NCBI GenBank assembly: GCA_021234535.1
Contig: CM037842.1
Coordinates: forward strand, 25,977,106 to 26,041,105
Source: Stichopus chloronotus
Lineage: Eukaryota > Echinodermata > Holothuroidea > Aspidochirotida > Stichopodidae
Direction: 5' to 3'
DNA length: 64,000 nt
The notes under the pieces were generated by a model. It saw nothing but the letters and a program-made list of their open reading frames with translations. It made no database searches and was not told where the DNA came from. The translations under genes were made by a program, and so were the position numbers. This document shows positions 48,701 to 62,900 of this stretch, piece by piece; the stretch's first letter is position 1, and each line of letters starts with the position of its first letter.

Positions 48701-51700
48701 GACGCTGATGGTCGGCAACTGTGGGCAGGAAACCCCTTAAGTGCTACTGTACATTGATTACAGCACATGCATTATTATTACCAAGCCTAGGGGTAAAAAT
48801 TACAAAAGTTCGTCACATGTACCCTGAATCGACCTGGCGTAAAACTATGCTCTGTCACCTGATCGGTCGAATGACACGATTCGGATACTACAAAGCACAC
48901 AATCCAACACAATGTGGCTCTTTCAAAAGACCCTTAGAAAAATCAGATGAGAATCGAAAAATCCGATGGTGAAATTCCTCGAATGATGAGTGTAACTTAG
49001 GTATGTAACCTTACAAACAATAACAAATACAAAACGTGAAAAATACAGTACGCTACTTTAAAAGGAAGGTACTCTTAGTTTCAACCACTTTTGGGTGGTA
49101 GTTCGGATAGGGGGGACTTGTCCACTTTGTGTAAAGGGGGAGGGAGAGGCAGTGTTAAAGGTGACAACGAGCAAGTTTCAGCACAGAAGTGGTACATGCA
49201 ATTAGTTGTGTGGTGACAGGTAAGTGAGGAATGAACTTATCTATATGCACATATTTTATGCTCAAAATTTTAGCTGGACATTGCGACAGGTGACACTAAA
49301 AGTATGATTCAGACTACTGTATATTTAGATTTCTATGGGAAGAACTGTAATGTCTTGTTTTCATGAACTTATATGCTGTGTAGTGTCCTATACATGCCCT
49401 CAATAAATTTGGTAACATGGTCAGTGCTTTCTCCATGAAAGGGAAATAGGGCACTAAGAATAGCCTAAGATAGCATACAAAGAAACTAACTTTAATCATT
49501 GTTAAACCATTCAGTTTCATCAATGAACATCTGTACACCGCCTCATCTCCTCAAAAAAAATTACGTACATGAAGAGTAACAGAAGATGCATCATTTGAAT
49601 TTTGGAAAGTTTGGGAGAACAAATTATTTTTCAGCAACAAATAAGTCAATTTTGATCCTGTGAGGAACTCATTTCTTGAAAAAGAAGGCCACTGTCCCTT
49701 CTTATTTCGAATGATCTATTATTCTATGTCTACAAACATTGGTTTTAAAAAATAAGATTGTTTTCTGTAAAGCAAATACCTTATTCCCTTTACCAGGTTT
49801 CTTTTTAGCCATGCATTGACAACTTCATGATTCTGAAACTTGCTAAACTGTAAACTAAACTTTTGCAAAAGGTTTCTCAAACTGATGACTAAATGCCTCA
49901 GCTTTATTGTATTTGAATATTTTGCAGACCAAAAGAGCAATTTGACAAAATAAAAAAACACAATCTGGGTCAATAATGGTCACAATCCCTGAGATATCAA
50001 CTATATCCTTTCTACAATTTCGCTGACAAATTTGACTTTTGAAAATATTCAGGAAATATTCCGTTTACATTCACGGAAATTCCAATTTTGTTTCACTGTG
50101 AATTTTGTCACATGCTCTGTCAGTGACAAACACTGAAACTTTCGGCACCCATCGAACAACACTTTCCTTCCACGGCAAATGAGACAACCGTTTCAGGAAA
50201 AATAATTCTGCGGGGGTCCTTGGAATCATCAGGCTCTTGTCCAACATTCTCGACTATCATTTCTATATAAGTCCTGTGACATGACTTTTCTTGAAAAGTT
50301 GACTTGCGTTATAACATTTGGATGTTCAAACTGCAATAAACTGTGAACTTCCTTCCATTTGAAACACTTCATTAGCAGTTTAAACGCTCTTCTATTTTTT
50401 TGTCATTTCTCAAAGTTGGAAAGTGGGAATCAACACTTCATGCTTGAATCACAGCTCTAATGAGCTCTGAAGCAGAAACTTGGCTGTGGCTTCATAGATA
50501 ATATCAGCAGTTACGTTTGCTAAAACTTCTTACAGCCATGGTCTATTACCTCAGCTGGCTATCTGTCTATTAATAATGTAGTATTAAAGTACTGTGCACA
50601 TAGCAAATGATGTTGCTGATGTTGTCTTAATCATACACAAAAGGCTGATGGCCAGCAAGATTAATACCAGTGATCCCTACAGACTGTAACGATGTAAAAA
50701 TTTGGGAAGACTGACTACTAGATGATAGGCCTAATAACCACCAGAAAGTCCACAATCATCTTGGACAAGTGTCATACATCCTATACAGTATCTGATTTCT
50801 ACTAACTATCTTTCCCTCCTATGCAAAAAAAAATATTGACAGTTGATATGACAAAGATGAAGATTTGCCAAAATATTAAAAAATATGCAGCTGATCACAG
50901 GAAGAGCAAGACGTTGCACACGTTTCACCGACATCGGCATCACAGTGTGCTGCCAACTTTTCAAAGACGACATGCAATAGATGACAGTAGAAATTTGCCC
51001 ACTGTGAAATAAAACAAGCCGACATTACACCACATGCAAATCTGAGATTTATCGTCTATGGGATGACAAAATTACATTTTGAGGTACCAGTTGCAATATT
51101 GCAGTGTTTACAAACATTGGTTCATTCCGTGGGAAGAGAAAATGATCATTTTCAGCCTCTGGATCCTCCCAGGCAGCCAGTAGAGTGAATTTTGCTATTT
51201 ATTTATCGGTATTCTCATTTAAATCGGCTTTATAAAGTACCTCGTTCAGTTCCGAAAAGAAATTAGAACACAAGTAATACTTCAATTTCTGTCACATTGT
51301 GCATTTTAGCTGTTTTATAGCCTTTCTAGGAGGTTTTAGGAGGGAAAATCTTGTACATTTACAAAAGCACAGCTCAGTGCTGGAAAAAACTGTTCATTTC
51401 CTGAGAAGGGAATCTAATTTTTCAAAATTTCTTATATTTCTGTTAAAAAAAAGGATTAAATTTTCCTTGAGTGCCAAAATTTCCCTCCAGATGCACAAGT
51501 GTCCCTCTGAATTAACAAAGTTCCAGGAAAAGGAGCCTCCAAGCTTACCAACTATTTTTACCCATCAAACAGTTTCTGCTACACGTCTTTGCATTTGTGT
51601 AGTGTGCAGTTTGACTATTTTTAGTAGAAAAATTCCATTCATCCCCTGCAAAACATCTTTGAATCTCTAGCAAGTCAGCGTCGGTCCAGATGCCAGGCTT

Positions 51701-52459
51701 TCAAACCAAATGAACCTAAGGTGACCCCAGGTTATTTCCCAGGCCACAATGTGGGCGTGACTGTTTCCTGGGTGTGTCATTCATGTGTACACTATTAGTT
51801 AATTTTTTTCACTTGACAGTTTTTTTATGCAAAGTTCTATTTGAAAGACAAGCAACTGGTGGAAATCAAAGTCATCTACTAGGTCTTACTGATAAATAGT
51901 CATACCATTCACAAGGATGAATGAGGTAAATGAAAGCAAACTGCAGAAACAATTCCACTAGCTTATGATCATAGTCTTTTACTGGCATCTATGCTCTGTG
52001 AGATAAACTTTACAGTAGAAAGGAAGTTCAAGAACATATACTCACCCTGCTGCGGCTTCTTGCTGACCAGTATGAAATGTCTTGTTATGGTAGTTAAAGG
52101 AGGAATATAGACGGGATGACATCCAGTTTCCACAGCACCCTCGACGAACCGGCAGGGTGGCAACTAACGGCATACGTTACTCCATTACAACTTAAATGAC
52201 AGTTACTAACCATCGAAGCCCAGGCAACAACAATTCCAGCGTGCAACAGACTGGCTCAATTCGCTCGCAGACGACTTTCGCTTTAGCGACAATCGTGCGC
52301 TCTTGAAAGTAAAACTGCAGGTTGAAAAATAAGTCCACTCTCTCAAGGGGAGTGAAAACAAGGCGCAGTCAATTAAATTGTAAAATTTGAAACATTGACT
52401 GAATGTCCACTTAAATGTATCAAAACAACATCAGCACGAGATGCTGCGAACGTTCCCAC
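45789..52459. other. Gene-poor stretch
   Basis: No exon or family match was recognised. It contains the MITE copy at 49437. The 5' side of the pogo-PHD gene shows no obvious terminal repeat matching its 3' side. Confidence 0.5.
49437..49793 (+). mobile_element. TTAA-type MITE, copy 2
   Basis: Begins GAAAGGGAAATAGGGCA and ends TTATTCCCTTTA, inverted relative to each other. The internal sequence aligns with the 59559 copy, including AACAGAAGATGCATC and TTTGAATTTTG. Confidence 0.8.
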
Positions 52460-52589
52460 GGGAGGATGAGAAGTTAAAAAAACAAGTGTGTTTTCTCTTC
52501 TCTCTGTCTCAATTTTGTCCCTCTGGGAGGATGAGAAGCTCAAAAAACAAGTGTGTTTTCTCTTCTCTCTGTCTCAATTTTGTCCCTCT
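52460..52589. repeat. Recent 65-bp tandem duplication
   Basis: Two adjacent 65-bp copies beginning GGGAGGATGAGAAG differ at only two positions that I can see. The low divergence implies a young event. Confidence 0.9.
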
Positions 52590-53359
52590 TGCAAGTGACA
52601 TGATGTAAAACTAAGAACGCCCTGTTTGATTTTTAGAGCAAAGTACGGACAAACTCTTGTTTTAGTGCTACCATTAAAATTACAGATGCAACGTAATTAT
52701 TATAACTTGAATAAACCACAAAAGACAGAGCAATAAACTGCACAAAGAGAGTCTGAATATCCTGTACTTAAAGGTAATAAAAATAGATCACATTTTTTTT
52801 TTCAGTTTTTTTTTTTTTTTTTGAGATGACAGGTACAATATGAAGGGACCTGCACACAATTATTTCACAAAATTATGGAAAGAAGCAAGGCTGTGAAGAA
52901 ATTTATGGAATGTTTCTTTGAAAAACTGGTACAGGTCTACCAAAAGAAACAGAAGCAAGTTAAACGACCGACTATACTGTAACAGTAAAGACTTAGAGTC
53001 AATTGAAAATAAAAAGGATGCCACAACTGCGCAGTTGCTATGGAAATACAAAATATGAAGGAAATAAAAGGTTACGCTGATAGTGTATGACGGTTGTGGT
53101 TTCCACATCTATGCAATTCCACAGTGAAAGGATCTTCCGTATTACCATTTGTCAAGCTAATATTTCAGAAATTTTTACATGAAATTTCCAAATCCTATCT
53201 TTTAAGGAAACAGTTTTAAAATTGACCTTCATAATACTACACAGTGATGGAAGATTTCATATTTTTACATACTTTTAACTGTTTTCATACATCTCCTTTT
53301 GTGATCTTTTAATCTGTGAAGTAATGCGAGATGCGGTGAGCATCACTATGAAAATTTTT

Positions 53360-53985
53360 TTCATCATTGTCATCACTGCCATCGTCATCATCATTACTGT
53401 ACCATCAGAGCCATCACCATCATTATCACCATCTTCACCATCACGGATTATCACTATAATCATTTTCATTCCTTCATCATCACTACCATCATCATCACCA
53501 TCATCATCTTGCTCATCATTTTGATTATCAACATCATCATCACCATTAATATCATTTTCATCATTATCACCATCTTCACCATCACTGGTCATCACCATAA
53601 TCATTTTCATCTTTTCCTCATCATCACCATAATTATCATCATCTTCACCATCATCATAACTATCATCATCTACATTATCTTCATCAACGTCATCACCATC
53701 CTTATCACCATCTTCATCACCACTATTATCATTTTCATCTCTTCATCATCATCATTACCATCACCATCATCATCACCATAATTATCATCTTCACCATCAT
53801 CATAATTATCATCTTCATCACCATCAACATCATCATCACCAATAAAAACATCACCATCAGTATCACCATCTTCATCATCACTGGTCATTACTATAATCAT
53901 TTTCATCTCTTCTTCATCATCACCATCATCGTAATCATCATCTTCATCTAAATATCATTGCCATCAACATCACATTGGTCATTAT
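53360..53985. repeat. Large imperfect (ATC)n microsatellite
   Basis: About 600 bp of CATCAT/CACCAT/TTATCA triplet-like sequence with a looser higher-order pattern (CATCACTGGTCATCACCATAAT-type units recur). It is intergenic and non-coding. Confidence 0.95.
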
Positions 53986-53989
53986 CATC

Positions 53990-56900
53990 ATTGCGAACAG
54001 GACAGGACATAAAAAAAGTATGCTTTAGTGGCAAGTTACATGCACTGTATATTGTATACATATAGAATCAAATGTTTTGCTGCATTTGCACTTTTTGTTT
54101 CTCCAAGAAGAAAGCTGTTTTATGCCAGGGCCAGCTATAACTACAAAATATGATTCAAAGCAAGGCCTCAAATACTACATGATACATACTGGATGTATTT
54201 CACATACTACTCTGTTACTCGCACACAACTGGAAAGTGGGGAAGGACATCAAGATATTTTTTTTCTTGTTTCAGATTGGAGAGAGGAATAGTTACAGCAC
54301 ATGGACTGTCTCACATGATAGCTACTATCAATGGAATTAAAGGAGGTTGAAATTGTTCACACAAATAACTGGCAAAATACTGGAGAATAACCTTCATTTT
54401 ATTTGCACAAAAATGACCCACAACCCCAGACGTAACGCTGACAGCCAGCGATTGTGGATTGTGCCAATATGAAATTCATGTTATTTGCAATAATATTTGT
54501 GGGCGAACAGCCGCAATCATTACAGAACTAGTCCAGTAACGACTGAGTAGACTAAATGAAAAAAAGACCAGATCTGTAAATTTCAGATAGTATTGTTCTA
54601 TATGACCATGAATGAATTTAGAACAATTCATAATTCATGTTCATCAAAGCACCTTGTTTTGTAATGAGCACAATTTTAATTTCGATGACCCCATTTTCAA
54701 TGGCAGTTTTGAAGTGCATTTTAATATGTGCTTGACATAACATCTTTCAAAAATCACAAGTGTAGGAATGTACCACAAATAAAAGTTGAAATTAAACAAG
54801 AGCGATAAATGATGTGTGTGATATTATTACTGAACCAGTTTGACCAGCTGTTGCACATAGGGGCGATCGAAAATGCTCTCTTTAATATCGATTAAAGTAA
54901 TTTCAATCCACTGATACAGGTAATTTTCATTTTCAGTAATGAAGTGGAAACACAGAACATGTTAATGTGTCATACTGTACCGCACAAAGAGACTGTTTAA
55001 CACACTCGACAGGAGTGAGTGCTGAAGGAAGCAGGAATGTACGCCCTCTTAGTTACACATTCACCATTATGCAACTGCTTATATAAACCTGACAGTTAAA
55101 CTATTCAGTCAACAACTCAAAGAGAGCTGTGCAGTTTTCCAACAACTTGAAGAATTTATTGACCCAATACAATGTCACATTAACCCATTACTTGTTAGAT
55201 TTGAATGTTTGAAGACAAAAAACCAGTTTCAATGTAAAGCAACTTTAAGAAGATTTTTGTATGCAATATGTGAAATATCATCTTTGCTAGTTTCTTTTTT
55301 AAAAGGCATTGGTTCAGATGCATGCTTACAGTGCTTGGAAAAGTGAATCTACCCTAACTTGAGATACAGTTAACTCGATAGGCCTGTCCGTGGTTCCTTC
55401 CTTGAGATGTGATACAAGTCGAGGATCACACACAGAGTTACAGACGCACGAACCGATACCGGGCGATATTTTACAGCTTAACGCAGACATCACCGTATCC
55501 ATGATACAGTATGTGAAACAGAAAGAGAATCTTACATGAGTGCAATGAATGGACACCATAAAACCCTCCACTGAGTGAGAACAAAAGTGTTTAATCCTCC
55601 AAAGAGTGAGGGTGAAGTTATTCAAATAACTTGCAGAATTTATTTATCCATTTGATACAATGAGCCCATAAAGAAATTTTGCGCTATACAAGCCATTCCT
55701 ACCTCCCACCCCCGTGGCCAGAAACAACACTTCCCAGGCGGTCTAAGTTACACCTACTTTACTCCAGGACCGAAATAATGGTTTCATGTCTGCAATTTCT
55801 CAATTCATGAGAAAAAAAAAAACAATCTATGAAAAGCCTTGATACATATCAGGTGGGTTGACAAGTGCAGATCCAGACATTTCAAGAAGTGGGGATGGGA
55901 CTGAAATTACAAAAGTGGGGGTGCTGGCAATTGTGCCAGGGCTGTGTACGTGGAGTGACACCATCGGCTAACATGGAGCATACAAAAATGTGGTTGAAAA
56001 TGTCCCCAAGATCGTCAGAGATCACAAGTTCCCTGGTTCCGCAAATAGGCCTAGCTGGGAATTTGTGCTATCAGTATTTTCTACGTGGAAAACCATTCTC
56101 CTTGACATTATTAAAATTACTTTCCCATTTCCACTCATATCTTCAGAAGTGGAGGCATCACAAGAGACGCAATGGGCCCTCATGGGGTAGCCACTGTAGA
56201 CTTTCATTTTCTGGGGGCCTGAAACATGAATGAGGAAGTCAAGACAGATTATTTAAAACAAAGGCACAGTTGGGCACCAAGCACTTGCACTAGACGGGAG
56301 TGGACTGTGAATTGTAGGAACACTTCCTAAGCGGGGCGCCACCATCAGTTAGCAGATAGTGTACAGAATAGATGGGCACTGGTGATAAGTCTATGTTTAC
56401 AACGGTCATTCCCTTAATAAATCTGGGTTCAGCGTCAATTTGTTACATTAGATAGTATATCAACCAGCATACCCACCACTTTGGTTTTCATGAATACCCC
56501 CATACCATGTAGGACAAGCACCCTAGGGCCAGTCCAGGCCATTTTACATGAACCATCCATTGTCATCCTATGGGGAAGGATTCACAGGCAAACCTTGCTT
56601 CTAACATCATAAAGAATTGGGTTCTATTGAGTTCTATTTTTTCTTTATTTTTCTTTCTTTCATTTTTTTTTAGGGAATGAGTGAGGGGGACATGGTCTCC
56701 TAGTGTCTCCTGTCCATGCCAGTGTGGCTAGTTGTAGTGAAAATAGGAAAACAATTGTAGAGACAAAATCTCAATAATGAATGCTTGGACTAATCTCATA
56801 TTTAGCATACATGTATTGATCTTACTGAGTTCAAGATCCTTGACCTGCTTTTCATGAAGGTCAGGGTCAAATGAAGTCCGCAGAGGTCAGACCATGGAAA

Positions 56901-58387
56901 ACTTCAAAACACATCTAAAAACTGATCCCACGTGTAGAACAAATGATGGACCACACTGATAAGAAGATTTGGAGTGTGTCATTTCAGACTGTACTATGTA
57001 TCATACAGTAGTCCAACTACTTTTGCTTCTATGTAAACAAATGTGGGCGGCATCATCGAAACCATGCAGTACTTTTTGAATTCTTGTTCACTATTTTTAA
57101 ATCAGACACTTCTATTGACCGCTGGGATTTTGAAGACAAATGTGAGTATCCACATCCCCTGCCATGGGAGAAGGGAGAACTTATTTCCCCTCCCCCACTT
57201 TAAAGAGACGTATATATTCATCTGAAAGGGCATTTAAGTTACAGATTTCTATAGGGGGTGGAATGAGGTCCCTGACAAAACTGCCCAATGAAAATCATGC
57301 TTTCCATACAAAAGGTGAAAACGAATTTTCACACGCTTCTAGCCCTATGTAGATTTTAGCCAAAAAAAGAGTCAATTTCCCAAAGAACAAACCGGGCACT
57401 GTATAGAGCATGATTCAACATGAAAATCAGATACCTGTACCCCTTACATAAAAACAACAAAATTTCTGACATTCTGCCAAGTGCACACCCGACCCCCTCT
57501 GCTGTAGTGTCAGATAGGGGGTCTTGTTTGGGGTCAGTCTTGTTACGATTGTCCCGACGGCGGATGTCTTTGACGTTAACGATCGCACAAATGAAAGTTC
57601 TTGGTACTCAGCACATAGAGCTCAGAGAGATAAAGGTCCAGAGAGGCATCAATTTGATTTCAACGATCAGAGTTCGCTTTATTTCATAATTCGACTCGTA
57701 CACAAAAATGAGGTAAAAATTAAGTTTGCTGACGAAGATTGAGAAGTTACGAGCTCGCACACTAAAAAATCTGCGGCTGTGCTGGCCAATGTAGGTTTAG
57801 AAGTCGATGAGAAAGGTTGCTGAGACCGATGGAGCAGGGTTGGAAAACCTTGCTGAATTTCCACAATAGAAAATTACCGATTTCCTGCTGACATTTGTGT
57901 AGGGGTGGAAACTCCATGTGGGGGGTTCAAGGGGCAAGCTCCCGGAAGACTGGAGTTCCTAGCACATCGAAGGGGTAAAATTGTGCAGCTGAGCACAAAA
58001 ATATAACTGAAAACTCATACAATATTTGAAAATCAATCACGAAAGTTTAACGTTAGGCCATTTGCGTTGTTGCAATATAGGGTACCTTTTTAAATGTGAG
58101 GAAGTGTCACTTACAAAATGTCAAAAACCAGTGAAACTTGAGCCCGGTATATGCAATAGGTCTGGAATACATGTCTTGATTGTGGTATTCTTCACTAAAA
58201 AGCTATACATCAGTCCCATGGCAAATAGTAATGTTGCAGAGAATCATAGAGCACTATACGCTGTTAACTGCTACAAGCACGCTACTTACAAACAGCTAGC
58301 TCTGCGCGTTTGACTTCAGAAAAAATCCTGGCACGTTTCCAAGAAAAGTTGTTAACGGCAAAAATGTCAACACCTGTCCCAAAATTA
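53990..58387. other. Gene-poor stretch
   Basis: No supported gene. At about 56800-56900 there is a decayed repeat with AAGGTCAGGGTCAAA-type half-sites. A small open frame at 57524-57742 has ordinary composition but no recognised relative. Confidence 0.45.
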
Positions 58388-58572
58388 CAGTGGCCGAGAG
58401 AGGACAAAAAAAAAAAAATTAGTTCAATAAGTCGAAATTTCGACTTATTATCTCGAAATTTCGACTTCTTATCTCGAAATTTCGACTTCTTATCTCGAAA
58501 TTTCGACTTACTATCTCGAAATTTGGACTTAGTGCACTAATTTTTTTTTTACTTGTCCTCTCTCAGCCACCG
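58388..58572 (+). mobile_element. TA-flanked MITE with 21-bp palindromic units
   Basis: Left end CAGTGGCCGAGAGAGGACAA and right end (reverse complement) CGGTGGCTGAGAGAGGACAA, each followed by an A run and TTAGT; TA flanks both sides. The centre (58433-58537) is five 21-bp units of CGAAATTTCGACTTCTTATC, each carrying the palindrome TCGAAATTTCGA. The TA target and CAG terminus fit a Tc1/mariner-type MITE. Confidence 0.85.
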
Positions 58573-59558
58573 TACAAAATGGACATTTATCGCTAATAAT
58601 CAAATTCAGCCACCTGTTGCGGCTACCACATTTGTGCCGAACTTTTTAATCCCTGATAAATGTGACCATTAACAGGCAGTAGAAATTTGCAGCAAAAAAA
58701 AGTTAAAAATAAAGGTCATCCCCCCATATTTCAAAATAGTTTATTTTGGCAATTTTTCTACTACGTTTAACGTAATGTTTTCCAGAAAGGTGTTTGGCGC
58801 TACCATTGCATATGGGTGTAAGACTGTAAACGTAAAGAAGGTACAAAGGTCAAGTAATTCCGCGTGGGTACTGTTTGCGCCGCTACTGTATGTACTGTAT
58901 GCTGAAAGCACCCAGTATCTCATTAACTGCATAGAGAATCTGCTGTGCTGAGTTCAGAAAAGAAAATAAAAAAAAACACTAACACCGACGGAGATGACAC
59001 TGTGCACAAGCTCTGCACGAATCATCCGTGGGCACTGGGGTTCATAGGGTATATAGGGCGGCTGAGTGTGCCTAAAAGTAAACTGGCGGTAATCTGGTAA
59101 CTTGCGTGGTTGTTGCGTAAGCAATAACAATCAACAGAGCTTCTTTTAAATATTTGTTTAAAAATATTTTTCCTGTTCTCCCTCATTTTTAATGTTTTCT
59201 GAAGATTTCCCAGTTTTTTCCCCATTTTTTTTTTTTAATAAAAAGAAAATGTGCTCCGGCATGTAGGATTTCCCGTGCGCGTTGCCGATTTCCCTCGGAC
59301 CAGGTTCAGAAGGGTTCGCAAGGTTTTCGACCCTGGAATGAAGCGGGTAACTTGTTCCAAGATTTCCAGCATCGCTCAATAATTTTGATAACATGTCAGT
59401 CTAGAATGGTTAGGTCAAGTTTTCTTCGAGTGGGACATCTCTCGTTGTTGAAAATTCTTAAGTGTCAAAGAAATGAGTGCAGTAGAGAAAACACAGTTAC
59501 AGTATGTTGTCCTGATGAGTGTGTCACTCTTCTGACATTGTTGAGTTCAAAGAGTTAA

Positions 59559-59905
59559 AGGGAAATAGGGCATTTAAGAATACACCAACATGACATACAA
59601 AAGAAAATAGTGGTAATCATTGTCAAACCATTCAGTGTCATCAATAAACTTAAACCAAAGCTTCATCTCCTTAAAACATTATGCATGTGATGAGTAACTG
59701 AAGATGCATCATTTGAATTTTGAAAAGTTTGGGTGAACAAATTAGTGTTGAGTAAGAAATAACTGAATTTCTATCGGTGAAGAGCTTATTTCTTGAAAAG
59801 AAGGCTTCTGTCCTTACTTATTTTGAATAATTTATAATTCTACGTCCACAATCATTGGTTTCAAAAATATGGATGTTTTCTCTAAAACAAAGACCCTATT
59901 TCCCT
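59559..59905 (+). mobile_element. TTAA-type MITE, copy 3 (best preserved)
   Basis: 347 bp bounded by perfect 12-bp inverted termini (AGGGAAATAGGG / CCCTATTTCCCT) and flanked by TTAA on both sides (59555-59558 and 59906-59909). TTAA target duplication is used by piggyBac and Kolobok elements; the purine-rich AGGG terminus fits Kolobok better. There is no coding capacity, so it must have moved in trans. Confidence 0.85.
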
Positions 59906-59909
59906 TTAA

Positions 59910-62900
59910 GTCTGTATTTGTAGGAAAATGTTCTAAGTGATGAAATCATTTCTGTCATATGCCTTTGGACATGATCAATCAGCCTAATGTCTTTCTTTCT
60001 TTTTTGTAGGCACAATTTCCTAACTGTTCAAGACAAAATAGAAGAGCCATAGGCTACTCCTAAGCACTGTTCAGGCAGTATGTGCAAAGGAGAAATCTGA
60101 GATCACAATGTAACCTAGAACTAAGATTTCGGCAATTAAGTTGGCCTATAGAGTAAAAGAAGTAGTTGTTGTTAGCTAGGTAGAATATACAATTGCAAAA
60201 TGCAACATCCTTGTAAATCATACTCAGTCATTCTCAAAATAACTGCACCTCCATAACCCTACGACAACTCTCTGTGGTTGTTTCGGATGCTTTTATTTAG
60301 GGCCTTGTATTCTGCAGCTACTGCATTAGTAGCTAGCCTAGCTGGTACTAGTATTTTATAAGAATGGGCCTGCAGAGGTAGTACTACTACTAGGCTAGAG
60401 GATTTTAGGCAAACACTCTATTTAATTAAGATATGTTGCATTGCATTATGGCCACAGTTGCACAATGACTGCACTACCATATTATCACCTTATAGTTATA
60501 TCTAGCCTAAGTTACTGTAGCCTACTGCTACTTAATGTCTAATGACAGGAACTAAATTGATGTAGGGAGAGGCCTATAGCCCTAATTGGACTTTGGAGAA
60601 GGCTTAACATTGAGCAGACACATTTTGCAAACCTCCTGCACGGATGGATGTCCATGTTAACTTCACATTGAATGACATAATATTTATTCTTGGGTCACCA
60701 AAATTCAGGTTTAATATCATTAAGAGAACTCACCTTTACCCCACAGTCACACCCTGGCCTATGGCCTTTTTATATTTTTCTCTTGTGTAGGCCTAAGCTT
60801 CCCATCTTCGCCCGACCGTCAAGGTGTTTGTTTGCTGAAGTACGCGCCGCGCCGCGCTCTTTTCCCGCAATAGACCGTACAGCAAATGTGCATGGAGCTG
60901 TCAGTGCAAGTGAAAGTGCTACTGTACTGACCAAAAGTTGCATTGCGTAAATAGTCAGGAACAGTCCACCGGAAAAAGCTATTTCTCTGACTGTATAGAA
61001 AATACGGTGGTTTGTTAAGGACGCTATGTAAAAATGTCAGAAAAGTCGAAATTTCAACTTTCCGGACATTTTTTTTCAACACCCATCACTATTTTCATTA
61101 ATACTGATGGATGTGGTTTCCAAAGCAGATGTGTGATTCTACCGACAGTCTGACAGTTTTAGGATAGGAGTTTTAGTTCTTTGAGAGCTTTAGGTAGACC
61201 ACGTCGTATCTTTATACAAAACTGTCACAGTACTGACACGATACTTACACAGACGTAGTACAAAGTAACATCCATGGTAGCTAAGTAATAACTATTGTAG
61301 GTTGTCTCTATCTGGCTGGAAATTGAGAAGATATACTTAAACAAAACTGCGGTAGAAAAAATGATATTAATTTCAACCCTTCCACTATGTAACTCAATTT
61401 CACATTGTTTGTTGCTTTACAGAAGGCTCTTGAGCTGAAAATATTTTGCTTGTAGTAATTTTTGGAATTGATTAAACAATAACACCACAAACAAACGTGT
61501 CTTTTAGTTGCCCTTCAGAGTATCTATAATGACACCAACTACGAGCGATATTACTTGCTATTAATAACACGCAACGTTTGTACATGCAACCAACCTTCGT
61601 GTAACCCTGGTAAACTACATTGTGTATATTCTACTCAAAGTTACAGCACGGTGAATACTGACAGTTTTAAAAAAAACCTCCAATTTCTAGGGTGGAACCA
61701 ATTAAAGTGATTTCCGGGTGATCATTCACGCGGGAATTTACAGTAAATGGCGACATTTACATAACAGTTACGTTGAGGCATGAGGCATACTTAGCTATTC
61801 TTTCCGCCACTTACGATCGTATTGAAGAGAGGCAATTTTTGACAATAATCGCCAAGTTCGCAAAACCCCTCATATATTTTCACCATTCATGTCAATTAAA
61901 CTACATTCTTATAACGATGTTGAGAATGGTAATGATTGAAAAGAAAAGTTTTTTATCTATGATTTCTTCATTTGTTTATTTGTTTGTTTTATTTGAGCAA
62001 ATTACTGTACTCCGAAAATTAGCACTGTCATTCTTATTGGTTGATTTAAATGAATATTCATTAGAACAGTAACTCAAGATTGTGATGTCACTTTCGTCAC
62101 TAAATCGTTACCGTAGGTACCGTACGTCTAGGCTATTTTCATTGAAAAGGTAAAATATACCTGAAAAATTTTTCGATAATCTTGCAATCGTGCATGATAA
62201 AGGCACTCCAGAGGCCACATCATAGAAAAACGGAACTTTTTTTTATTAGAGAGCACGTGACTTGACAAAATATCGGATCGGACATCGGCTGAGTGATAAA
62301 AAATATCGACCATTGAGATAGGCAGAGAAAATCCACATCGGTTAATCCCTTTTAATATGTAATGCAAAATAATTTACATAAAATATGCAAATATTCTCAT
62401 TTTAAAACATTCGAACGTATCCTATCGTTTGGATTTGTTCAGGCAATAAATCCTTGAACTTCAATCACAGCATGTCAATAAACATAATCAAAAAATGTAC
62501 ACAAAGTGGTGACGGAGATTGAGGAGTAACATGAGAAACTCATGTAAAGTTTATTTTCGTTGATACCCCTGAACAAAAGATCAGAAAATAAACATTGACA
62601 ATAAACGAAGTTAAGTAACTGACGAAGACAAGGCAAACTTGTAACAAAAAAAAAAAAAAACAACAACAATAAAACACAAGTACAATAATTAGAAATAGTT
62701 TCTTATAAGGTGATTTTTTTTTACATAGTTTGGCTATATTTTCTTGGCTATGGACCAAACGGCAGAAGACATATTTAGCTGCGTTTCATCTTTCAGACTT
62801 TATAACTGTAACTAACATTGTGTGCCACAGTCACACTAATATTGAATTCGTAGTTTTCAGCCTGGAGGTTGCACGCGTTCGTGTGCACCGTCTCACGTGA

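Noticed and set aside
53275..53906. Several frames rich in Asp or Ile across 53.3-53.9 kb
   Set aside because: Same artefact from the second ATC array.
55326..55625. 99-codon Cys-containing minus-strand frame
   Set aside because: No family match and no convincing acceptor or donor; probably chance.
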